Assembly: GCF_039555335.1 (NCBI RefSeq)
Contig: NC_092629.1
Location: 3,243,912 to 3,307,911, forward strand
DNA length: 64,000 bases
Direction of reading: 5' to 3'
DNA from: Amphiura filiformis
Lineage: Eukaryota > Echinodermata > Ophiuroidea > Amphilepidida > Amphiuridae
Part shown: positions 26,201-38,200 of the stretch, one piece after another
Position numbering within the stretch: position 1 is the stretch's first letter
Layout of the letters: each line of letters opens with the position of its first letter
Notes under the pieces: model-generated
Told to the model about the DNA's origin: nothing
Database searches by the model: none
What the model saw: the letters and a program-made list of their open reading frames with translations, nothing else
Position numbers and translations under genes: made by a program

Positions 26201-29200
26201 GATGAACTCATCAGTCGAGCACCAGACAGGCTGCACTGACTTCACCACCTTTGGACAGATGTTCAGATACAACACCAGCCTCAGGGTCTTGGAGAGAGAG
26301 ATCGGCCTCATCTTCACCGAGAAGATCAACAACGACCTTGTCCTGTTCAACGTCACTGTTCCACAACTGAGCGGCTCCATGTGCGCCTTGGCTGAACTCA
26401 ACAAATTTGGCGATGTCCTCAACATGAGCCTCTTCCGTCAAACAAGAGAGGTGAGTTCTATCAAAGTGTTAAACCTTTGTACCATTCAATGCAATAACTT
26501 CTATCGATCTAGTTCCATAAATATGTGCGATTTATTCTGTATTCATTATGTGATGAAGATTTAGAGGAGTAGATCAAGATTCAGGTTCCTGCCCATTCAG
26601 TGATTTGCTGCATCACCTAAAATGTGCTATTCTATTTGAAATCCACACTCCCCCTGTGTAAGATTTAGCTAGAGTCTGACATAGAGAGAGTATGGTTGTC
26701 AAATAAAATAAACCATAAGGGGAATATGGATTTCAAAATAATTAACCCTAGCCAATTCCATTTTGCAAATAATACTCCCTCTGGAAGACTTTTCTTAAAT
26801 CTTCAGGTTGTATGTCAGATTCCAAAGGAATTAATCAATATTCAGATATGGGCATTTTTGGACAAACGTGCGTATTAAAACATGAATATTTAAATAACCA
26901 TGTAATTGGCCAACATTAACTCAAGTCATAACCCTAGCTGTAAATTTAAAGTCCTTAACTCTACCCTAATCTTAACCCTAAAGCAATTTACAATTATTAA
27001 TTTTGGTGGTTCTTTTGTTTCTATCATTTCAGAATGTGAACATCACTGACTTGAGCTGGATTCTGATGATGAACCGCAGCGACGTCGTCTACAGCAACTT
27101 CACCTGGAACCCAGAGACACTCCGTGCCATCCGTATGCTCTCTGGCGCAGCCCTCAACAAGACCATCAACGCTACATTGACCGCACTCAACAAGACCATG
27201 ACCACCGTCAATAATACTTTGACCGTAGCTCGCCGTGCCATCAACACCACCATCCACGCTGTCAACTACACATACAATAACCCATTGGATTCATTGAAGT
27301 ATGTGATCAACGGCAGTCTTGTTGATGCTACCATCGTCAAAATCAATGCCACAAAGATGTTCTTGAACCAGACCATGAATACAACCATCTTCTACGTCAA
27401 CCAGACATGGCATCTGATGAACTTCACTTCAGTCAACTCGACTGCTGAGAGCTTCGTCTTCGCTATCAAGCAGACTCCATTGAACATCCCAATCGAATTC
27501 GTCAATGTAACCATCAGACGCATGGATTTCAGCACCGTCAACTCAACCATTGAATCAGTCCTGCGTGAGATCAACTGCGCCAGGACCAACAAGACCGTCA
27601 GGGCTATGATGTCGCGTGTGAACAACTCCATCGAGATCATCGGCAGGAAATTGAACGAGACCATCATTTTCGTCAATGCCACATCCACCAAGGCCATCAT
27701 CTTCTTCAACCAGAAGTTGAATGAGAGCATCGTCTTCTTGAATGAGACATGGAGAGATGGTAACTTCACCTCCCTGAATGCCACCATTGACACCATCATC
27801 TCGGCTCTGAACCGCACCCGTCTGAACACCACCATCCTATTGGTCAACAACACATGGCAAAAGATGAATTTCACCAATTTGAACTCCACCATCGAAAGTC
27901 TCAAGAAGGTTGTCAACTTCACAGCTATCAACTCCACCATCAACGCCACCGTTGCACGCATCATGGAGAGAGTCAACCTCACCAGCATCAACGAGACCGT
28001 CTTTGAGATCATCCGTATGGTCAACCTGACTCATCTCAACGAGACATTGGTGAACTATTCCATGATTGCAATCACAGAGATCCAGCGCATCGCTATGAAC
28101 GAGAGCCACCCAGTCAACCAATTCACCATCAGGTACCTTAACACCACCGCCTACAATCTCACCATGAAGTACTACCCAATTGCGTACAACTACACTTACA
28201 ACATGACCACCAAGTATTACCCAATTGTGCGTAACTTTACCGTCCACTACTACCGCATCGGCCAGAACCTGACTGAGAAATACTACCCAGTTGTGTACAA
28301 CTTCACCGTCACTTACTACCCTGTGGTACAGAACTACTCTATCATCGCATTCAACAGGACCAAGAACTACACCCTGATCGCTTTCAACCTCACCCGTTGC
28401 TACGGCGAAGTCCTTTACAACCGCTCCTTGGTGATGTACAACCGTACTGCTAACTACACCCAGAGGGCGCTCAACCTGACTTCACATTATGGCGTCATCG
28501 CATTCAACAAGACCAGGAACTACACTCTGTGGTTTGTCAACGTCACCCGTCCACAGCGTGAGCTCATGATCAACTTCACCAGGAACATGACCAACCTCGC
28601 TTTGAACAAGGCCGTCAACTACTCGCTCCGTGCCATCGAATACACCGCCAATAAGACTGAATGGGCTAAGGAACACCACCGCGAGTACATCATCTACTAC
28701 ATCGAGGTCCTCAACAAAATGACCAACCGCACATCCAACACTACTGATAGGCTATTCAATGCAACTGAGAAGGTACTGAGGAAGGCCCTCAACTACACCA
28801 TCAAATATGGCAAACCTGTCATGATCAAGATGCTGGAGAGGACCAAGGATCCAAAATGCCTCATCAACTACTTCCCAATGAGGTAAGATAATGGACCACA
28901 ATGGCCTCATCCTAATGGCATAGTACAATAACTCAATTAAACACTCGTAGTGCAAAATTTGACCTCAAGTTGCAGAGTATGAGATTTTGTGCCAAAATTT
29001 TCTAAGGTCATTCATTAATTGTACAAATGTATTGGGGTTAAAGAACTGTGCCGTGATAGATGAATATGTTGTGGATCATAGTGTAAGATTATCTCTAGTT
29101 TTCAATTGATTTTGCTTAATTTGCTGTGTGAAGTTCCAGAGGTATATAAGCAAGTATGCATCCAGAGTTTATATGGTATTCACCTAAAAGAATCTCATGT

Positions 29201-32200
29201 GTTTAGTAACTAAATGAACACTTACTATAATGAAAGACAAAGCAAAGTGGACATATTTCTTGCAAAACAATTACAGAAGTTAGAACTAATTATGATTATG
29301 TTTTTCTGCGATTTAACAATCATTTTTTACCCATGTGCATGTTTCCGTTTTACTTTTGCATCTTTAATTGATAAATTGATACAGATAGATTGATTAGTTA
29401 TCAATATTGAATCTTTCAGGTACTACCAGAAGACATTATTCATTCTTGGCCAGGAAGCAGGCAATAAGATCATGTTGGATGGAATGCAACTCATCCTGAC
29501 AGAAGGCAACACCTTTAACACCTACATCAAGAAGATAACTGACATGAATTCAATGGAGGTAAGGCAACCACAATGGCCTCATCCCAATCACATAGTTTCA
29601 TAACCTCAATCAAACAATCAAAGTGCAAAATTTGACCTCAAGTTGCGGAGTATGAGTTTTTGCAATTCAATTCCAACATTTCTGTAAATCAGGGCTGTCA
29701 ACTCTCACGCATTGGCCGTGAGTCTCACGCATTGGGTCAGTTTCTCACGGTCTCACGCCAAGGTAGTATAATCTCCCGCCTAGGTAGTAAATCTCACGCA
29801 AAAAGCTTTAAAATGAGTTAAATCTCAGGCATCGTCAAAATAAATTGTTGTCAAATTGTTGTCACTACCCCCCGCTTTTCAGATTCATGATGGCCGTGGC
29901 TCAAATAATCACGGGTCAAAATGAACATTGTAGTTGGCAAATCCTGGTACACCTCTGTCTCACATCAAGCAATTCCAAAAAGTTGACAGCCCTGCTGTAA
30001 ATAGCTGTTTTAAATTTTGATACCTTTTGTTAAATTATCATTAAATAATTGTCATGTCATCTTTCTTGTCCAGTTGGGAATGTTCCTCTTGGAACAAGCC
30101 AAGGTATACAAGACCTACGCCAGTGGCAACATCACCTACTTCGCTAACGTCACCCGTAGCAACGTCACCTTCTGGGCCAACTACACCTTGGAAAATGCCC
30201 CCATGGCAACACTCAACCTGATTGGCAACGCCACCGTCAAAGCCAACACCACTGTTCTGTGGCTGAACAGCACCCGCGAACAGCCCCTGAATATGACCAT
30301 CGACCAAGTGAAGATGTACCTGAACGAAACCATGGTTGAGGTGATCGAGTTCTTGAACAAGACCCTGAATGGCTCTACCGAGAGACTTCTTAATCTTACA
30401 TGGGTGGGATACAACAAGACCGTCCATTATGCCAACAGGTAGGATAGCACTCTTGTATTGGGCCATTCCATGTAAAATCCACAATTTTACAATTCCAGTT
30501 GCACATTATGTACAATACAGCTAGAAATTTCGACTCGTTTCATATGAAATTCAGCTGGAAATTGTAGAGATTTGTCAAATCCAGTTGAAGTTGGCACAAT
30601 CTGGCCTAATATTCAACAATTTTGGTTTTGAATTCCAAAATCTTGGACTTTGTATGGATGAAAATGATTCGATATGGAATAAATTACACTGATGGATTTG
30701 GTTGGAATTCCAAAATCTTCCACAGTGGGGGTGTGGTTTTAAAATGGAACAGGCCCAAGTTTATCTGAAAAAAAACAAACTTTAAATTTGTTTTAATTCT
30801 GCTGAACATTCTTCAATGTTATTACTACTTTCAAATGAATTGTATATAAAACATAACCCTCCTTTGTTTGAAAGTGTTGCCAAATTGAGCAAGTTGTAGT
30901 TGGTAAACACTGTTTCCAAACCTTGTTCTCCTACAGGACTCTGATCTTAATCCAGCGAAACCATGTGCTACGTCAGGAACACCACCGTCAAAGTCTGGAA
31001 GTTCATCAACGAAGAGACCCCTCTCGTCAACATGACCCTCGACTTTGTCAACAAGACCGTCAACTTCACTCTAACCTATGCCAACAAGACCATGGAACTT
31101 ACCTGGGAATACGGCAGGAAGGGACGCAACGCTAGCCTCATCGCCATCGACTACCTGAAGAACAAGAGCGAGGAGATCCGTAATGCCACCAGGGATATGG
31201 ACTTCAGGGCCATCTATTTTGTCGCCAATCTGACCAGGAATGTCACCCGCTGGAGCATTGATTATACCAGGGACTACGCTAGAGTCGGTGTGGAGTATGT
31301 GAACGGCACCATGGTCGGTAAGTGAAATATCCAACCAATGTTGACATGAAACAATTTTATTATAAGCTTTTATTGAAGTATAAATATGTAAAAAATACAT
31401 GATTTTTAATTTTTTATAACTTGGTCTGATTCCTAATTAACTGAGCACAAAGCATTTGGATGATATTTAAGTACGCAAAAGCTGTATAAGTTATAGCAAA
31501 TGCGATTCTTGATGTATACGTTGCTGTATTTTATCGGGCAAATATTTTTGCAAAAATTGAAATCTTCATAATATAAGCTTTATCAAAGTGCAAACTATAA
31601 TTTCTAATGTTAACAGACAAATTTATTAATGAAAAAATAAATCCAAATACAAAGTACCCTTTAAATCATTCTTGTCTTTTAAACTATAGTAGCCAACAGG
31701 AATCCAAAGAGACCAACTTTATTTTTTAAGCATTACATGAACACATTCTTAATATCTTGCTTTTTTTTTCATTTTGATTTCACAGGATGGTTTATCCGTT
31801 ACTATAACATCCACAACATCCCATACAACATCTACAATGTCTCCTACACTCATATTAACAACACACCAGAGTATGTGCGTCGCATGGTAGAATTCAACAA
31901 GCGCTTGACCGTCAACACCCTGAACAGGATCGGCACTCTTGAAGACAACAGCTTTGCAATCAACATCAGCCATCCACTTAACATCACCAGCTTCAGGAAG
32001 TTCCCCAACTTGACCAACGACCAATGGATGGTGATCAACAACGTCACCGTGAGGGTCACAGATTATGCATGCCAGGCACGTGAATACTACGAGCTAGCCC
32101 GCGAGATTTCAGAAGAGAAGTACCGCGAAGCACGTGAATATGTGGTGGAAATGTACGAAAGCAACAAGCCACAAATTGACGAGAAGATGAACCAACTGAA

Positions 32201-35200
32201 AGCCAAGTATGAAGAGCTGAAGACAAAGGTCCAGGAATTGCGTGAACGCATCCCAGAGTACCGTGAGAAGGCTATGGAGAAATATGAAACCCTGAAGGCT
32301 AACTGGCCAATGTACAAACAACAGATGAAGGAGAAGATGCAAGAGATCCGTGAGCAGCTGCCAACTTGGGAAGAGGTGAAAGCAGTCCCAGCCAAGATCA
32401 GACAAGAGATCGACAACATGATGAACAGATGGCCTGAAACCTACGTAGAGATCCGTAGCAAGATCATCGCCCTCCCAGCCAAATACCTCGAGCTCAAGAG
32501 CAGGATGAACACCTGGATTGAACAAATCGAATTTGACATCCCAATGGAATGCCAGAAGCTGATGGACAATGTCCAGGAGTATCCACGCATCCACACCGAA
32601 GTAGAGAAGATGTGCAACAAGATCCCAGCACTCCGTCTAGAAGCTGAAAAGAAATACGAAGAGCTTCAGCGCTACATCGAGATGGCCAAGGTCATCGTCG
32701 AGAAGAAAATGGAAGTCGTCTGCGCAAAATACCCTGTTGAGTGCGAGAAGATCAAGCAGTACTGGCAGGAGGTATCCGCAATTGATGCTCAGCTACTGAC
32801 CCAGAAGCTCCAAGAGAACATCCCAGAGACTTGGGATGAGGTTAAGGAGGAAGTCAGGGAGAAGTGGACCGTCATGAAGGTGAAGGTTGAAGAGCTCAAA
32901 CGTCAGGCCGATGTCAAGATTGAGGAACTCAAGGTAAGATACTTTAACCTCCTGGAAACTACTAGTCATCTAACAGTATTTTTAATTGGTTGATAACGGG
33001 TAATGCTTATTTCAATTGCCAATTATGACTAGGCTTTAAACTATTTATGGTCAAACTTGCATTTGTAGATGATTTTATTAATACCCTCCTTGATTGGTTC
33101 AAAATTGGACACAATATTAATTTTGGCCAATCGGCATGTAGTTCTCATGGGGTTAAACAAAGCAACAATACGACACAATCTGATCTGACTGACTGAAATC
33201 ATGACATCCCTAGCATTGGGCTATTCCAGTTGAAGTACACACTCCCCTTGTAGAAAAATTGGAAATATTGTCACTTGGGTTGTAAAAAAGTTTTGGTGAT
33301 TATTTCACAATTCTTCAAACAAATGCTTTTAAAATGATTTAAAAAAATACGGAAAATTTGATGGGCAATTTTGAGACAAATACGCACAGCTGCTGAACAC
33401 CCTTGCTTTGAGGGCTTTATATAAAACCACTATTTATCTGGATCTAATCTTCTGCAATCTTTTTACCCATCCAGGTCAAAGTTGAGGAACTCAAGGTGAA
33501 AGCTAAGGAGATGAAGGCTAACATGAAAGTGAAAGCTACTGAGCTGAAGGAACTCATCAAGGCAGAATACCCCAACACCCTCGACCACATCCAGAATGCC
33601 ATTACCCAAATCAAGAACATGATTGAAGGTATGTGAAAGAAACTTGCTACAAATTAGTTACGAGAGCTTAATTGATACATGTAGGGAAACTAAATTAAAA
33701 AAAAAACAATGACAATTTAAGTGGTAAAGGATTTGTACTGGTGACCTCTTTGGAGCAGGAGATTTTAAAAGAGATACCATACATAAGTAAATTTCTACTA
33801 GTAAATTAAAGCTCTTAAAGCAGATTCTTATTTTGTTATAAGAACAATGAATTAAGTAACATTGATTTTTTGATTTTAATGTTTTGATTTAACATGATTT
33901 CATTTGAATTGGTCTTAATTTCTTATGGTCTAATATGAATCAGTCGTAATTTCTTATGGTTCAATTCATTTTGGAATGATTTTTATATGATCTACATCAC
34001 TATCCACTATTTTGTGATATTTAACACCCAAAAACCAATCAAGTTACATGAATTGTTTACAAGCCACACCCACTGATCAAGAATGTGATTTGATTTTCCC
34101 AGGAACCTACACAGCTCTCCGTGAACAGATGATTGTCTACTTTGACAAATACTACCCAACTCTGACTAAATATGTGGGCGAGATCCTATCCTACATCATT
34201 GGTCTTGCCATACGTTGATAGGGCGTGGAATACATCGCTGGTCTACGACCACGTATGGACAGAGAACGTAAGTGAAGCACACGATTAGAGCCAGAATGCC
34301 ATATTTGCAATAGCTGCCCTATGTAACTCTGACAATTTCTGCATTCTATATTGTATACATTACAAAATATGATACCTGGCAGCTATTGCAGATAGGGCCT
34401 TCTGGTCCTAAATTCTGAAAGTGGTATTGAGGACAAAATTGACCCAACATTTGTGACATATATCTTCCGTTTTAGGCAATCATTGCCCTCATTTTAGCAT
34501 TAACACTGCAAATTGTTTGTGCTTTGCACTTATTTGTCTCAATCCCTGTAAAGTTGGCCTGTTACTACAACTGCACAGGGGTAGAACCAGAGAGGGATGT
34601 AGAGGGTATTCATTACTACGTCATTGATGTGATTGCTCATGCATAAAATTCCTCCACATAGGTTGTTTAGCTTAATCGGGAGAGTGACCTCTTGAAATGA
34701 TGATCACAGTTATCTTTGAGTTATTACAGTGAGGCCCACGTACAATATTCAACACAAAGTGAACAATGCTATAACTTGGAGGACAAACAAACCAACACCG
34801 CCAAATTCGACTGACATGTGTACAGCACGGGAAGCTATGGGGAAATTGAACACTTGTTGTCTGATCATGCATGTGTTTATGGTTCGGGTAGCGGTTACTT
34901 AGCAACTCTCGTTCCGCTTGGGTTATTGCATACACTCTATAGGAGTCCTGGCCTAACTCAAGCAGGAGCCGAAGGACCCATCACATGTAATGACATGTTT
35001 CTTATGAGGTCTGGTTTTGGCCCCACTCAGTGTTTGCCCCCTCAAATTTGCTGTCCCTTCACAGTTCAAGGCACTTTTTGAAATATGAAAATTGTTTCTA
35101 ATCATTTCATCTTGCAATGGTTTAATTAACACTTACTACATTCTTGTACTAATTGACTGATTCTTTTCTTCCAATTTCAGATACCGCTATGATCTTCGGC

Positions 35201-38200
35201 AACCTTGGTGTCCTTACCTTCGACCACAAACTCTTTGAATTCCCTGGCTACAGAGATCCTACCTGCACCTACGTTTTGGCACGCGACTTTGTCGACAGGA
35301 ACTTCACCCTCTTGGCCGACCAACACGCACTCACCATGGTCCTCCCATCGGTTGTTGTAAAGATTGATGACGAGCATCGTGTATTCATCAACGGCAGACC
35401 AGAAAGCCACGAGCTTCCATACCAGACTGATGATCGCCAGGTTGCGGTAATCCGTGAGGGACCATGGATCAATGTCACCACCAAATACGGAATCACCATC
35501 AACTGCCACGAGAAGCACTTCCTCTGCACCATGAGACTAAGCAACTGGTACCACGGCAAGACACAAGGTATCCTCGGAACCTTCGACCGCGAGATCAACA
35601 ACGAGATGCGCAAACCAGATGGCACCAACGCAACTTCCATCATCGAATGGGTCAACAGCTACGAGGTCACTGGCCACACCTACTGCAAGATCCCACCAGG
35701 CCGTAATGTTCTACCAAATACCGGAGTCTGCAGCGAACCAGTAGCAAACAAGATCGAAGTCTGTGAGAGTCTCTTTGTGGATCCAAGATCACAGTTTGCC
35801 GAAGCTTTCAACCAGATCAATGCTGGACCATTCTTAGAAGTGTGCAACCAAATGGCCCGTGACTGCAGAGATGTTTGCGATATTGCTCATGGATATGTTG
35901 CCGTCTCCCGTGATGAGGGCATCATGATTGAACACACACCAAAATGTGGTAAGTTGGTCTGTCTGTTTGTTACATATGTAGCTGGAAATTTTCTTTAGGG
36001 TACAATTTTGGAAATTTTCTTTAGGGTACAATTTTGGAAATTTTCTTTAGGGTACAATTTTGGAAATTTTCTTTAGGGTACAATTTTGGAAATTTTCTTT
36101 AGGGTACAATTTTGGAAATTTTCTTTAGGGTACAATTTTCATGCTTTTTACAGTCTATTTCAGAAGAAAGAAATTTTAATAGCTGCAAAAATATATCTGC
36201 CCCATTATCATGATTATGGTGTGAAATACAAAAATGGTCATTTGATTTGAAGAACAAACCGGATGAATAGTATTTACCATTGTTTCCAATATGTTGCCAA
36301 GTGATAATATGACCACATAGGTTGAGAGTTGAATGAGTTATTGGCATCTAAGAACTATTTTGATTGGTTACAAAGAGGGTTATACCATGTATTGAGCCAA
36401 TGAGAGATATGGTAAGAATGGACACTGGGATTAAGGTAAAATTCCTGAGATGTATAATATCTCTATTTTGATTGGTTACTAAGAAAAGTGTCCCCCAATG
36501 TGGACCAAAATGACAGGTACCCCAATTTCCTGGACTAATGTTGTGTTTTCAACTTATATTTTTCAGACCGTTGTGAGGATGACATTGCTCTCGACACCAA
36601 ATTCAACATCACCAAGCTTCCAAAGAACACAGCAGATGTTGTCTTTGTCGTCTCTGAGAACCGCAAGACAAACGAGAACCGCAGAACCAAGAGCTACCTT
36701 AGAGATCTCGTAGCAAAGATGGACAAGACCATGCGCAAGGCTAACACCGATGAGAACCGATACAGCATCGTTGCATTCGGCGGCGAGGGCGTACATGCAC
36801 CAGCACACACCCACACCTCCAATGGAAAGATCTTCGCTTCAGCATCCGAGATCTCATCAGGAATCAATAGCTTAGAATTTGACGGAGAATTCCAGACTGA
36901 TGCTATGGATGCACTACAATGGGCTGCTGATCTCCACTGGCGTGCGGAGGCTAGCCGTATCATTATCTTGGTTACCGAGATGGAGAGAGGTATGTATCCC
37001 CGGTGGAAGATTTTGGGAATGTCTATAAAAGGAGTATGAATTGACCAGCTCTGTTTAAAACTCATCCTCCTTCTTTGGAATTTTCATATTAAATCTTTCT
37101 CAGGAAAATGCTTCATTTTTATGTCCATTTGAAATTCATTTTTAAATAATGGTCAACAATTTTCAGCCAGTTCCGTTTGTCCTGACTGGGAGAGCAGACT
37201 GGGGGAGGGGGGGGGGGGGGGAGTAAATGCAAAAGTTTTTTGCCGCCACAACTACATGTATACTTAAAATACACAAGCTTGCAAAGGCCTAATAATTAAT
37301 GGATAGAATGCACATATCTAGATCATGAAGAACAGATAAAATTAAATAGGAGGATATTTTGTGTGCAACCTATAACCCTCATCAGAAGTCCATTGATTTT
37401 GTTGTTGAAGCAGATCATCTGAAACATTGACTTTGACTTGGAGGAAAGGTTTTCAGCTTAATATTTGTCAATCTTTAATCTTGATGGTCCCAAGTTGCTT
37501 ATACTTATGTGCCACTTTTCCATTGCTTCCTCTCACTCCAGGAACCATTCAACAGCTCAATCAGCTACCTCGATGTTCAACAAGCTTTCGACGAGCACAG
37601 CATCACCTTCTTCGTCTTCTCTGAGTACAAAACCCTGAACAAGGACGGCAAAGAACCAGTCCTTGGCATCAACTTTGACTCCACACTCCTGACCACCAAG
37701 AGGACTTCCGCTGATGATCTGGTTACACTGAAGTTGCCTAAGGGTCACTATGCCAAGATGGCCACTGCATCAAAGGGTACGTATTAATTATGCTAATTTA
37801 TGCAAATAATCATGCATAAATTATGCAAAATGTGTATTCACTGTAAAACATGCTCCAAGTTTCAAACAAATGATTTGGATATGAATGGTTTTGTCAATTC
37901 ATGGGCATCAATCGGGGGGTGGGGGTGTGCCCCTCCACCTTTGGGCAAAATGACCCATTTTTTGTTCTTTTCAGCCACTTTTTGACAATTTATTGTAGCC
38001 AAATTGGCGCTTATGTGTCAACCTTACAAATGAACTAATGTTTATATATTCAGTATGTTATACAAATAGAAAAAGAACAAGTTTTTAAATACATGCAACT
38101 CTCTGGTATTCACAAGTATTTTTGCTTCCCAAAATTATTCACCTCAATATTGATGCATATTACATGACAAAACTGGTCACAAGAAACCGATATATGAAAG

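Noticed and set aside
27392-28024. Antisense open frame (210 codons) in exon 21, and similar ones at 25793-26425 and 24675-25397
   Set aside because: These are mirror images of the codon bias in the sense exon, with no independent protein features.
34216-34221. Selenocysteine at the in-frame TGA of exon 27
   Set aside because: TGA is followed directly by TAG, and no reason exists for selenocysteine in this domain.
34664-34725. tRNA-like TAGCTTAATCGGGAGAG in intron 27
   Set aside because: It resembles a D-arm, but no B box or pairing stems follow.
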